Of a DNA stretch of 64,000 nt, positions 1-7,984 are shown piece by piece (position 1 is the stretch's first letter; the number at the start of each line of letters is the position of its first letter). The notes under the pieces were generated by a model, which was given only the letters and a program-made list of their open reading frames with translations, did not search any database and was not told the origin of the DNA. The DNA is from Embleya hyalina (GTDB lineage: Bacteria > Actinomycetota > Actinomycetes > Streptomycetales > Streptomycetaceae). A program made the translations under genes and the position numbers. Location: positions 274,352 to 338,351 of the forward strand of contig NZ_BIFH01000018.1 of the NCBI RefSeq assembly GCF_003967355.1. Direction: 5' to 3'.

Positions 1-26
1 CCGGCCGAGCCGATCGGCTCGGCCGG
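1..26. terminator. Perfect 26-bp palindrome at window edge
   Basis: The first 26 bases form a perfect self-complementary palindrome (13-bp arms, no loop) reading GCCGA/TCGGC at its centre. In a high-GC actinomycete this is most likely the transcription terminator of a gene lying left of the window, possibly bidirectional with the leftward oxidoreductase gene that ends at 116. No U-tract is expected in this group. Confidence 0.45.
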
Positions 27-115
27 GAACCGGCGCGCCGCACCGGCGGGTCGCGCCGCCACGTGTGTGGGTCCACGTCGACCGAGGGCGCGGTCGGTCG
101 TGGGGCCGGGGTGGA

Positions 116-955
116 TCAGGCGAAGTCGGCGACGTGGTCGGCCGCCCAGCGGGCGTATGTGCGGGGGGTGGTGCCCGTGAGGCGGGTCAGGGCGGGGGTG
201 ATCTCGGGGCGTGTGTCGACGGTCTCCTCCATCAGGTCGAACAGGGCGTGGACGAAGTCGGCGTCCATGAACGCGGCCATCCCCTCGCGCACCGAGGCGG
301 CGTCGGCCTCCTCGAGGACGAGCCGTCGGCCGAGCGCCTCCCCGAGCAGGCGCACCTGGTCGGTCTGGGTCAGCGCCTCGGGGCCGGTCAACAGGTAGGT
401 GCGGCCCGCGTGTCCCTCGTCGGTGAGGACCCGGACGGCGGCGTCGGCGACATCGCGCTCGTGTACCGGCGCGGTGGTCGCGCCCGCGTAGGGGGCCTGC
501 ACCACGTCGCCGTGTGCCAACTGCATCGCGAATGCCAGCGAGTTGATCGCCGGGAAGAACAGCCGCAGGAACGTGTGCGCGATCCCGGTCGCGGCCACCG
601 CCTGCTCGACCCGGGCGTGGTAGGCGGCGATCACGTTCGGCTGGACGGGCGCGCCGTCGACCACCGCGCCCGAGGACAGGAACACGATGCGGCGCACCCC
701 GGCCCCGCGGGCGGCGTCGAGCAACGCGTCCGGGGCGGTTCCGTACGGCAGCGTCAGGAACAGCGCGGTCACCCCGTCGAACGCCTCGGTGAGCGTGGCG
801 GGATCGGTGAAGTCGCCGCGGACCACCTCGGCCTCCGCCGGCAGCCCGGCCCGCTCGGGGTCGCGGCTCAGGGCGCGCACCGGGACCTTCGCCGCGGCCA
901 GCGCCTCGACGGTCTGCCGGCCGAAGTGTCCGGTGGCTCCGGTGACCAGGATCAT
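116..955 (-). CDS. NmrA-like NAD(P)-binding SDR oxidoreductase
   Basis: 279-residue atypical short-chain dehydrogenase of the NmrA/NAD(P)H:quinone (azo)reductase-like type. The N-terminus carries the nucleotide-binding motif GATGHFG at residues 6-12, followed by a basic residue region (RALSRDPE) that suggests NADP preference, and an FLSSGAV stretch at the position where classical SDRs carry the catalytic Ser. No YxxxK motif is evident, as usual for NmrA-like proteins, so it could be a sensor or a reductase. It stands alone, reading leftward. A short inverted repeat lies about 80 bp upstream. No regulator gene is adjacent, although such genes often sit beside an HxlR or TetR regulator. Confidence 0.85.
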   Translation of the reverse strand: MILVTGATGHFGRQTVEALAAAKVPVRALSRDPERAGLPAEAEVVRGDFTDPATLTEAFDGVTALFLTLPYGTAPDALLDAARGAGVRRIVFLSSGAVVDGAPVQPNVIAAYHARVEQAVAATGIAHTFLRLFFPAINSLAFAMQLAHGDVVQAPYAGATTAPVHERDVADAAVRVLTDEGHAGRTYLLTGPEALTQTDQVRLLGEALGRRLVLEEADAASVREGMAAFMDADFVHALFDLMEETVDTRPEITPALTRLTGTTPRTYARWAADHVADFA

Positions 956-1033
956 CGTCGTTCCCCTTTCGTGACGGGCGAGGACCTCGTTGGGGTCCTC
1001 GTCCCGCTCGACACCGAAGGTAGGACGCCATTA

Positions 1034-1048
1034 GGAACATTACGTTCC
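1034..1048. promoter_or_regulatory. Candidate operator GGAAC-N5-GTTCC
   Basis: A 5-bp inverted repeat (GGAAC, spacer ATTAC, GTTCC) lies in an unusually AT-rich patch 79-93 bp upstream of the leftward SDR gene. The position and symmetry suit a dimeric repressor site such as an HxlR/MarR-type operator, but no cognate regulator gene is next to it. Confidence 0.3.
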
Positions 1049-1145
1049 GCATGGTGCCGCCCGTCCCTCGCGGGCCTCCGGATCCCGGGGATGAAGCGCG
1101 CGCCCGCGGGGCACGCGACTTCGCGCCCGAGGACCTCGGCGGATG

Positions 1146-1787
1146 TCACACTCCCGAGGCGTCCGCGGTGCCCCGGGATCCCGGATCCTCCGGGTCGAGG
1201 TCGTCGGGTCGGTGGCGGGCTCTGATGTGGATGCGTTCGCCCTGGGGGCCGAGGATGCTCAGGAATTCGACGGAGTGTTCGTCGGCGTTGCCGAACCAGT
1301 GCGGGAGGTGGGTGTCGAATTCGGCGACCTCCCCGTCGGTGAGCACGAAGTCCCGGTCGCCGAGGACGATGCGCAGGCGGCCCCGCAACACGTAGAGCCA
1401 GTGGTAGCCCTCGTGGGAACGGGCGTCGGGTTCGCGGCCGTCGGTCAGGCCGGCGGGCAGGATCTGCTTGAACGCCTGCAGTCCGCCGGGTTTGCGGGTC
1501 AGCGGTACGACGGTCATGCCGTTGTGGGTGAGGGGCCGCGGATACACGCGGGGGTCGACGTCGTCCGGTGCGCCGATCAACGCGTCGACGGGCACCCGGT
1601 GGGCCCGGGCCAGGGGCAGCAGGAGTTCCAGGCCCGGTTTGCGGTGTCCGGACTCCAGGCGGGACAGCGTGCTGATCGGGATGCCGGTGGTCTCCGACAG
1701 GGCGGCCAGCGTGACGCCGCGACGCCGGCGCAGCGCGCGCAGCCGGGGTCCGACCGCGGCCAGGACCGCGTCGAAGTCTTCGCTCAT
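1146..1787 (-). CDS. XRE-family regulator with C-terminal cupin
   Basis: 213-residue transcription factor: an N-terminal helix-turn-helix of the XRE/Cro type (about residues 10-65, including TTGIPISTLSRLESG as recognition region) followed by a cupin_2 fold (about 105-190, with HEGYHWLYVLRG and TDGEVAEFDTHLPHW). Such HTH-cupin proteins sense a small ligand and often repress their own and adjacent genes. The ATG at 1787 was chosen because the HTH starts 12 residues later and a strong palindrome lies just upstream at 1806-1824. It is divergent from the methyltransferase at 1896, which may be a regulatory target. Confidence 0.85.
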   Translation of the reverse strand: MSEDFDAVLAAVGPRLRALRRRRGVTLAALSETTGIPISTLSRLESGHRKPGLELLLPLARAHRVPVDALIGAPDDVDPRVYPRPLTHNGMTVVPLTRKPGGLQAFKQILPAGLTDGREPDARSHEGYHWLYVLRGRLRIVLGDRDFVLTDGEVAEFDTHLPHWFGNADEHSVEFLSILGPQGERIHIRARHRPDDLDPEDPGSRGTADASGV

Positions 1788-1805
1788 GAGACCACTGTCT
1801 CCGCG

Positions 1806-1824
1806 CTTTGCGGTTTCCGCAAAG
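1806..1824. promoter_or_regulatory. Perfect palindrome, probable XRE-cupin operator
   Basis: CTTTGCGG, spacer TTT, CCGCAAAG: perfect 8-bp arms. It sits 19 bp upstream of the XRE-cupin start and about 70 bp upstream of the divergent methyltransferase start, where a repressor of one or both genes would bind. Confidence 0.55.
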
Positions 1825-1895
1825 AACGTTGCTCGATTGCCGTCCCGGGCGCACCTTGGCTTCGTCAGCGAGGAGCAACGAGAGGACCGGGCGCC

Positions 1896-2489
1896 ATGGA
1901 CGCGAAACGCTGGGACGAGATGTATCGCGGCCGCGAGCGGGTGTTCAGCGGCAACCCCAACGGGGTGCTCGTCGCCGAGACCGTCGACCTGTCGCCGGGG
2001 CGGGCGCTCGACGTCGGGTGCGGCGAAGGAGCCGACGCGCTGTGGTTGGCGCGGCGGGGGTGGCGGGTCGAGGCGGTCGACGTCTCCGAGGTCGCCCTGC
2101 GACGTGCCGCAGGTGGCGACGGCGACGGTCGGGTGACCTGGGTGCGGGCCGATGTCACCGCCGTGCCACCTCGGGTGGGGGCGTTCGACCTCGTGTCCGT
2201 CCAGTACTTCCCGCTTCGTCGCGGACCGGGCCACGCGGCGCTGCGTGGCCTGCTGGATGCCGTCGCCCCCGGTGGCACGCTGCTCTTCGCCACCCACGCT
2301 CCGGTGGATCTCGTCGCGGACGGGAAGGGCTTCGACCCCGCCGACTACTACCAGCCGGACGATGTCGCCCGGCTGCTCGATCCGGGCTGGGACGTCCTGA
2401 TCAACGAGACCCGTCCCCGCGACGCCGCGACGCCCGCCGGTACACACCACACCCGCGACTCCGTCCTGCGGGCGGTGCGCGTTTCGTGA
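1896..2489 (+). CDS. Class I SAM-dependent methyltransferase
   Basis: 197-residue small-molecule methyltransferase. The SAM-binding motif I is ALDVGCGEGADALWLA (about residues 35-50), with the acidic post-I residue in VEAVDVSE and motif II/III features around VRADV and APGGTLLFATH. The family includes thiopurine/tellurite-type and quinone-type methyltransferases; the substrate cannot be told. The ATG at 1896 follows AGGACCGG-like sequence and places motif I at the normal distance from the N-terminus. It is divergent from the XRE-cupin regulator. Confidence 0.85.
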   Translation: MDAKRWDEMYRGRERVFSGNPNGVLVAETVDLSPGRALDVGCGEGADALWLARRGWRVEAVDVSEVALRRAAGGDGDGRVTWVRADVTAVPPRVGAFDLVSVQYFPLRRGPGHAALRGLLDAVAPGGTLLFATHAPVDLVADGKGFDPADYYQPDDVARLLDPGWDVLINETRPRDAATPAGTHHTRDSVLRAVRVS

Positions 2490-2601
2490 GCGGCGGAGGG
2501 CGACGACGCCGAAGCGGGCCGCACCGGCGTCCGCCGCCGGAGGGCCCGGTGTCACCGTACGTGCCGGTGCCCTCGCGGCGCGGGCGGGGCCGTGGTGGGG
2601 G

Positions 2602-3420
2602 TCAGAGGACTTCCCGCAGGCGGGTGGTGAACCCGGCGGGGTCGTCGACGAAGCCGGTGTGGTCGCCCGGGAAGAGCACGGGTTCGCTGCCGAGCGCGGA
2701 GGCGAGGGCTCGGGAGGTGCGGTCGCAGAGTTGTCCGGTGGAGCCCTCGCCGATGCCGACGATGACGCGCGTGGCCACCGTACGCAGTGCGGCGAGGTCC
2801 GGTCGCCAGTGTGTGGTGGCGCGCAACTCGTGCGCGAACCAACGAAGTTCGTCGGCCTCCTCGCGCGGGGTGCGGTCCGCGCCGAACATCGTCTCGAGCA
2901 CGCCGTCGGGCAACACGATGTCGGCCTGGGCCAGGAACTTGGCCCAGGCGCCGGTGACATCGCCGCGCAGGCGGGTGGCGATGATGTCGTCGGTGCCGGC
3001 GTGCAGGCGCTCGCGGTCGTCCAGGAGTTCGACCAGCGGGGGTTCGTGGGCGACGACGGTGTGTACGCGGTCGGGCCGGGTCCGGGCCAGGGCCAGGGCG
3101 GTGACGGCTCCGCCGCTGGAGCCCAGGACGGTCGCCGGTCCGAGGTCGAGCCGGTCGATGAGCCGGGCCAGGTCGGCGGCGCGCAGATCCGGGGTGGAGT
3201 CCTGGTCGGGATCGTCGACGGGGCTGCGGTTGATGCCCCTGGGGTCGGCGGTGAGCACGGTGTGATCGGCGGCGAGCAGGTCGGCCAGTGGCGCGAAGGC
3301 GTCCGCGTCCATCGGGGCGCCGACGAGCGCGATCAGGGGGCCGGTGCCGCGTACCTCGTAATACAGGCGGGCGTCGGGGACCTCGAGGGTGCCGGTGGTG
3401 ACGGAAACGTTCGTGGTCAT
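2602..3420 (-). CDS. Alpha/beta-fold hydrolase
   Basis: 272-residue alpha/beta hydrolase. The nucleophile elbow is LGSSGGAV (about residues 96-103, Ser in GxSxG context) and the catalytic-His region is FPGDHTGFVD near the C-terminus. The N-terminal strand GTGPLIALVGAP takes the place of the usual HGxP oxyanion region. It resembles small esterases/lipases of the menaquinone-hydrolase type found widely in actinomycetes; the substrate is unknown. The start is ATG with an AGGAGGACTC-like ribosome site directly upstream. It reads leftward as a single gene. Confidence 0.8.
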   Translation of the reverse strand: MTTNVSVTTGTLEVPDARLYYEVRGTGPLIALVGAPMDADAFAPLADLLAADHTVLTADPRGINRSPVDDPDQDSTPDLRAADLARLIDRLDLGPATVLGSSGGAVTALALARTRPDRVHTVVAHEPPLVELLDDRERLHAGTDDIIATRLRGDVTGAWAKFLAQADIVLPDGVLETMFGADRTPREEADELRWFAHELRATTHWRPDLAALRTVATRVIVGIGEGSTGQLCDRTSRALASALGSEPVLFPGDHTGFVDDPAGFTTRLREVL

Positions 3421-3602
3421 GAGTCCTCCTCGGGCGGCGAGGCGGTCGTTCCGCCTCCTCACCATGACGACGAACGGGAACGGGCCCGATCGACACGGGC
3501 GTCGAGAATTCTTCCGCAGCGGGGTCTTCGGGCGTGCCGGCCGGGGTGCGCGTGCCGGCAGTCCGGCGGGTCCGCGAATCGTTCGAACGACACCGGTCCG
3601 CC

Positions 3603-4232
3603 CTAGGGACGGCGGGCCAGCAGGTGGGTGTCGAGGAAGCCTCGTTCGGAGGCCGGGTCGTGGAGCAGGCGGGCGAACGGGACGAGGCCGGCCTCGGCCA
3701 GCAGCCCGGCGAAGCGGTCCGCCGGCCAGCTGTAGGCGGGTGCCACCTTGTGGTCGAAGCGGATCGGCTCCGGCCCGTCGGTCCCGAAGAACGAGACCAG
3801 GAGCAGACCGCCCGGTGCCAGGACCCGTACCTGCTCGGCGAGCAGCGCGGGTAGTTCGCCGGGCGGGGTGTGGATCATCGAGTAGTGGGCCAGTATGCCG
3901 CCGAGCGCGGCGTCCTCGACCGGCAGCGCCTCCATCCGCGCCTCGTCGAACCGCAGCGTCGGATGCGCTCGCCGGGCGTGCTCGACCATGCCCGGGGAGA
4001 GGTCGAGCCCGAAGGCGTCCAGTCCCAGCTCGTGCAGCATGGCCGTCAGATGTCCGGGCCCGCACCCGACGTCGGCCGCCCGAGGGTTGCCCGTCCCGCG
4101 CACCAACTCGGCGAAGGTGCCGATCATGTTCCGCGAGAACGGCTGTGTCTCCAACCGATCGGCGAACATCGACGCGTACAACTCGACGACGCCGTCGTAG
4201 GCCGTCCTGGTCTCGTCCTGGTGCCCCGTCAC
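3603..4232 (-). CDS. Class I SAM-dependent methyltransferase
   Basis: About 209 residues with a Methyltransf_11-like core: motif I ADVGCGPGHL, post-I GLDLSPGM, and a motif with APGGLLLVSFF. The GTG at 4232 (sequence VTGHQDETRTAYD) matches where homologues usually begin; an in-frame ATG at 4250 is the main alternative and neither has a good ribosome site. A TAGCTT box 8 nt upstream of the GTG would allow a leaderless transcript. The substrate is unknown. Confidence 0.75.
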   Translation of the reverse strand: MTGHQDETRTAYDGVVELYASMFADRLETQPFSRNMIGTFAELVRGTGNPRAADVGCGPGHLTAMLHELGLDAFGLDLSPGMVEHARRAHPTLRFDEARMEALPVEDAALGGILAHYSMIHTPPGELPALLAEQVRVLAPGGLLLVSFFGTDGPEPIRFDHKVAPAYSWPADRFAGLLAEAGLVPFARLLHDPASERGFLDTHLLARRP

Positions 4233-4250
4233 GGAAAGGCAAGCTAGCAT

Positions 4251-4697
4251 CCCCGCACGCCGCTCCGGACGAAGGGACAACGAGGACACGGCGGTTGGGC
4301 GCGCACGGGCGGTTCCGCCGGCTCGGCGGGGGTGGAAGGTCGACTCGGAACTGCCGGGTACGGCCCGCTTCGCGGGCGCGACGCGGTTCGTGCGTCCGCG
4401 ACCGGGCCCGCGACGGGCCGCTCCCGGCGCCGCGCGAGCCGTGCACCGCGCTTCGGTGGTTTTGCCCGGAGTGGAATCGCGATCGCGGGGAAGCAGTCGA
4501 CCGCGACGCCGACGTCCGGGGCCGCGTGAGCATCCGCCCGGTGACTCGAGTCGCCCGGGGAGCGCGCCCCCCGCGTCCCCCGGGCGACTCGTTCGGGCGG
4601 GGCCACGAAACCGGAGGGTGAGGAGCCCGGCGGGGATCGCGCCGTCGAGTGGGGCCGGCTGCGGTTAGGATCCGGCGGGAAGGGCGGTGGGGCTTTC
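4251..4697. other. Intergenic gap with one hairpin, no gene seen
   Basis: About 450 bases between a leftward methyltransferase and the rightward STAS gene. The open frames here are GC-driven, arginine-rich and lack ribosome sites or recognisable motifs. The only structure I can support is the hairpin at 4548-4590. Confidence 0.5.
4548..4590. terminator. GC-rich stem-loop
   Basis: Perfect 13-bp arms (GAGTCGCCCGGGG at 4548-4560 and its complement at 4578-4590) separated by a 17-nt loop. It is compatible with a factor-independent terminator or a processed 5' hairpin upstream of the STAS operon. Confidence 0.45.
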
Positions 4698-5039
4698 GTG
4701 GCGATGGTCTATGCGGACGGGGTGCTCCGGGTCGAGCGGGTGGGGCCGCCCTCGGTGGTGCGGTTGGCGGGGGAGGTCGACGCGGACAACTGTGTGCACG
4801 TGCGTTCCGTGTTGGACGCCCAGCGGGTCGGCTGCGCGGGGGATGTATGTGTGGACGCGGCGTTCCTGGAGTTCATCGACGTGGCGGGTGTACGGACCCT
4901 GGTGGAGACGGCGGGGCGCATGCCGTCGGGTCTGTCGGTGGTCGTGCGCTCGGCCCCGGTGGAGTTGTGCGACCTGGTGTCGCTCGCGGGTTGGGACGGG
5001 GCGCCCGGGCTGGTGCTCGAGAGGACGGTGCGGCGATGA
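4698..5039 (+). CDS. STAS-domain anti-anti-sigma factor-like protein
   Basis: 113-residue single-domain STAS protein. The segment LEFIDVAGVRTLVETAG (about residues 56-72) matches the conserved DSxGl-type loop of RsbV/SpoIIAA proteins, but Ser/Thr at the usual phosphorylation position is replaced (FIDVAG: Val-Ala instead of Ser-x-Gly), so phosphorylation control may be absent or altered. GTG at 4698 or ATG at 4704 can start it. It ends ATGA-overlapping the MEDS-kinase gene, so the two are translationally coupled. Expected role: binding partner in sigma-factor partner switching with the genes at 5036 and 6087. Confidence 0.8.
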   Translation: MAMVYADGVLRVERVGPPSVVRLAGEVDADNCVHVRSVLDAQRVGCAGDVCVDAAFLEFIDVAGVRTLVETAGRMPSGLSVVVRSAPVELCDLVSLAGWDGAPGLVLERTVRR

Positions 5040-5977
5040 CCGTTTCCGGACCGGACACCTTCCGTGACACATTCCGACACGATGCCCTTCTCTATGCCGG
5101 TCTCGACGACTTCGTCGACCGCACGGCCGCGTTCGTCCGCGCGGGTCTCGAAGCGGACGAGGCCGTCGCCGTCGCGGTGATCGAGCCCCGCGCCGGTGCC
5201 CTGCGCAAGGAACTGGCCGCCGACGCCGAGCACATCACCTGGATCGACATGGAACGTGTGGGCCGCAACCCCGCGCGGATCATCCCTGCCTGGCGCCAAT
5301 GGACCCACGACCAGGGCCCCCGGGCGTTCCGCGGGATCGGCGAACCCGTCTGGGCGGGCCGCTCCGAGGCCGAACTCGTCGAGTGCCGCCACCACGAATC
5401 CCTGCTCAACCTGGCGTTCGACGGCGTGCCGTGGCGACTCCTGTGTCCGTACGACGTCACCACCCTCGACCCCTCGGTCATCGACGCCGTCCGACACTCC
5501 CACCCCCGGGTCCTGGACGCCGGAGCCGAGTACCGGCACGCCCACCCGGGTTCGGACCACTACGCCGCCACACTGAGCGGGCCGCCGCTTCCGGACGTCC
5601 CCGAGCACGCCGAACACCTCGCCTTCGCGGCCGGGGAACTGGCCCGCGTACGCGCCTTCGTCCGCGGTCGACTGGGCGAGGCTCCTCGGGCGTACGTCGG
5701 GCACGTCCTGTTGGTCGTCACCGAGATCGCCGGCAACAGCATCGTCCACGGCGGCGGACACGGCGAGGTCGACCTGTGGGACGAGGGCACGACCCTGGTC
5801 TGCGAGATCCGCGACACGGGCAGGGTCGACGACCCGCTGGCCGGACGCCACATCCCGCACCCGGACGTCGAGGGCGGACGCGGCCTGTGGATCGCCAACC
5901 AACTCTGCGACCTGGTCCAGATCCGCTCCACCGACTCCGGTACGACCGTGCGGCTGCGCCTGAACCACGACCGGTAG
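5036..5977 (+). CDS. MEDS-domain sensor with HATPase anti-sigma kinase domain
   Basis: 313-residue fusion: an N-terminal MEDS (methanogen/methylotroph DcmR sensory) domain, residues about 15-170, followed by an RsbW-type histidine-kinase-like ATPase, about 190-310. The ATPase shows the N-box in EIAGNSIVHGGG, the G1 box in RDTGRVDDP and the G2 box in GGRGLWIANQL. It should bind or phosphorylate a STAS partner and may sequester a sigma factor, with MEDS providing ligand input. The start overlaps the STAS stop codon (ATGA). Together with the sigma gene downstream it makes a compact signalling module. Confidence 0.88.
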   Translation: MTVSGPDTFRDTFRHDALLYAGLDDFVDRTAAFVRAGLEADEAVAVAVIEPRAGALRKELAADAEHITWIDMERVGRNPARIIPAWRQWTHDQGPRAFRGIGEPVWAGRSEAELVECRHHESLLNLAFDGVPWRLLCPYDVTTLDPSVIDAVRHSHPRVLDAGAEYRHAHPGSDHYAATLSGPPLPDVPEHAEHLAFAAGELARVRAFVRGRLGEAPRAYVGHVLLVVTEIAGNSIVHGGGHGEVDLWDEGTTLVCEIRDTGRVDDPLAGRHIPHPDVEGGRGLWIANQLCDLVQIRSTDSGTTVRLRLNHDR

Positions 5978-6023
5978 CGGGCGCGCCCGGGCGGGGGGCG
6001 TGACCTCCGACACACTCGAATGG

Positions 6024-6048
6024 GTGTACCAGTCAACGATCCGGGTAG
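6024..6048 (+). promoter_or_regulatory. SigB/SigF-type promoter candidate (GTGT-N15-GGGTAG)
   Basis: GTGT at 6024-6027 and GGGTAG at 6043-6048 with a 15-nt spacer resemble the streptomycete stress sigma consensus (GTTT, about 15 nt, GGGTAT). It lies about 40 bp upstream of the SigB/SigF-like gene itself, which suggests autoregulation, a known habit of this sigma family. Confidence 0.45.
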
Positions 6049-6086
6049 GGGGCCCGTGCCGCATTCGACAACCCCTGGGAGCCGAG

Positions 6087-6959
6087 ATGACCTTGTCCAC
6101 GGTGAGCGTGTCGACCTCCGCCGACTCCGCGAGTGCCGCGCCGGAGGGTGGGGCGGTCGACGGTCTCCCGAGGATCGAGGACCCGACGGCGGTGGGCGCG
6201 GTCGACGCGCGCGCGATGTCGAAGGTGTTGTTCGTGCGGCTGAGGGCGCTGGAGGAGGGCACGCACGAATACCAATACGTGCGCAACACCCTGGTCGAGC
6301 TGAACCTGCCGCTCGTGCGGTACGTCGCCGGTCGGTTCCGGTCGCGTTCCGAGACCACCGAGGAGATGGTCCAGACCGGGACGATCGGACTGATCAAGGC
6401 CATCGACCGGTTCGATCCCGCACGGGGGGTCGAGTTCCCCACCTTCGCGATCCCGACCATCTCCGGCGAGATCAAGCGCTTCTTCCGCGACACGTCGTGG
6501 TCGGTCCACGTGCCGCGCCGGCTCCAGGAACTGCGCCTGGAACTGGCCCGGGCCCGCGAGGCGTTCACGACCGAACACGACCGCGAGCCCGGCCCCGCCG
6601 AACTCGCGGAGCGGCTGGGCGTGAGCGTGGAGGAGGTCGACGAGGGCCTGATCGCCTCCGCCGCCTACTCGACCGTGTCCCTCGACGCCCCCGCTCCCGA
6701 CGACGAGGGGTCCACGCCGGCCCTGGCCGCCCGGGCGGTGTTCGTCGAGCCCGGCTATGGGATGACGGAGAACCTGGTCGCCCTGAAGCCGCTGATCGCC
6801 GCGCTCGGCCCGCGCGATCGGGAGATCCTGTCCCTGCGCTTCGGCGAGGAGTTGACCCAGTCCGAGATCGGCGAGCGCCTCGGCATCTCCCAGATGCACG
6901 TCTCCCGGCTGATCAGCCGCACCGTCGCGACCCTGCGCGCCCAACTCCTGGCCGACTAG
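6087..6959 (+). CDS. SigB/SigF/SigG-type RNA polymerase sigma factor
   Basis: 290-residue group-3 sigma factor. Region 2 includes VQTGTIGLIKAIDRFDPARG and FATFAIP-like sequence (PTFAIPTISGEIKRFFRD); region 3 begins around WSVHVPRRLQEL; region 4 ends with LTQSEIGERLGISQMHVSRL, the -35-binding HTH. The ATG at 6087, preceded by GGGAG, was chosen over an upstream in-frame GTG/ATG set because the promoter-like element at 6024-6048 would fall inside a longer frame. The preceding STAS and MEDS-ATPase genes are the expected regulators. Probable stress or differentiation sigma factor. Confidence 0.93.
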   Translation: MTLSTVSVSTSADSASAAPEGGAVDGLPRIEDPTAVGAVDARAMSKVLFVRLRALEEGTHEYQYVRNTLVELNLPLVRYVAGRFRSRSETTEEMVQTGTIGLIKAIDRFDPARGVEFPTFAIPTISGEIKRFFRDTSWSVHVPRRLQELRLELARAREAFTTEHDREPGPAELAERLGVSVEEVDEGLIASAAYSTVSLDAPAPDDEGSTPALAARAVFVEPGYGMTENLVALKPLIAALGPRDREILSLRFGEELTQSEIGERLGISQMHVSRLISRTVATLRAQLLAD

Positions 6960-7027
6960 GTCGACCGACGCCCGCACCGTTGCCGACCGGCCGCGGTCCC
7001 GGCGTATTCCAGGGGTCGGTGGGTGGG

Positions 7028-7891
7028 TCAGAGGTGTGTGGCCGTGTGGATCAGGCCGGCGAGGGCGAGTGAGCGGCTGTGGGCCGGCCAGGCGATGTGG
7101 GTGACGACCGGGGGCGCGTCGACCAGCGGGACGGCGGTGTGCTCGGCCCACAACCAGGCGCGGGCGGATTCGGGGAAGACGGCGACGGTGCGGCCGAGGG
7201 CGATCAGCTGGGCCAGTTGCGTCTGGTCGCGGATCTCCGGGCCCGGGCCGGGCGCGTACGTGCCGTGCCGGGGCCAGCGGGCGAGCGGGAGGTCGGGGAT
7301 GTCGCCGACGTCGGCCAGGGACAGGGACTTGCGCGCGGCGAGGGGGTGTCCGGCGGGCAGGATGGCGATCTGCCCCTCGGTCATCAGCTCCTCGCTGTCG
7401 AACCCGGCCAGGGAGTTGAACGGCGCGTGCATCAGCGCCACGTCGGCGCGGCCGTCGCGCAGCAGCTCCGCCTGCTCGCACAGCCCGCTCGGCAAGACCT
7501 CGATCTCGGCGGCGTCCGGCTCGGCCGCGTAGGCGTCGAGGAGCTTGTGCAGCAACTCGTGGGACGCGCCGGCCTTCACCGCCAGCACCAGCCGGTTGCG
7601 CCGGCCGCCCGGCCGGTCGGCGCCACCGGCACGCCGCGTGCGGCGCGCGGCGGCGGTGGTCGCGTCGAGGGCGGCGCGGCCCTCGTGCAGCAACATCTCG
7701 CCGGCTCCGGTCAGCGCGACGCCCCGGCGGTTGCGCTGCAACAGACGGACGCCGAGGCGCCGTTCGAGCTGCTGGATGGCCCGGGACAGCGGCGGCTGGG
7801 CCATCCCGAGGCGTTCGGCGGCGCGGCCGAAGTGCAGTTCCTCCGCGACCGCGACGAAATACCTCAGCTCGCGGGTCTCCAGGGTGTCCAT
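7028..7891 (-). CDS. LysR-family transcriptional regulator
   Basis: 287 residues. The N-terminal winged HTH (residues 5-65, LHFGRAAERLGMAQPPLSRAIQQLE) is textbook LysR; the remainder is a LysR substrate-binding domain. It is divergent from an aldo/keto reductase gene with only 93 bp between starts and a perfect palindrome in the gap, the standard arrangement for a LysR activator and its target. The effector is unknown. Confidence 0.92.
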   Translation of the reverse strand: MDTLETRELRYFVAVAEELHFGRAAERLGMAQPPLSRAIQQLERRLGVRLLQRNRRGVALTGAGEMLLHEGRAALDATTAAARRTRRAGGADRPGGRRNRLVLAVKAGASHELLHKLLDAYAAEPDAAEIEVLPSGLCEQAELLRDGRADVALMHAPFNSLAGFDSEELMTEGQIAILPAGHPLAARKSLSLADVGDIPDLPLARWPRHGTYAPGPGPEIRDQTQLAQLIALGRTVAVFPESARAWLWAEHTAVPLVDAPPVVTHIAWPAHSRSLALAGLIHTATHL

Positions 7892-7911
7892 GGTCCCAAC
7901 GTACCTCGGTG

Positions 7912-7926
7912 ATACCCACCGGGTAT
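7912..7926. promoter_or_regulatory. LysR box: ATACCC-ACC-GGGTAT (T-N11-A)
   Basis: A 6-bp perfect inverted repeat with a 3-nt spacer. Its outer bases fit the LysR consensus T-N11-A. It lies 21 bp from the LysR start and 59 bp from the reductase start, so it probably serves activation of the reductase and autorepression. Confidence 0.6.
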
Positions 7927-7984
7927 GACAGGGCACTGGATCGGTATTGGCCGCGCCACCGGCCCACGAGCGAGCATCGACGGC

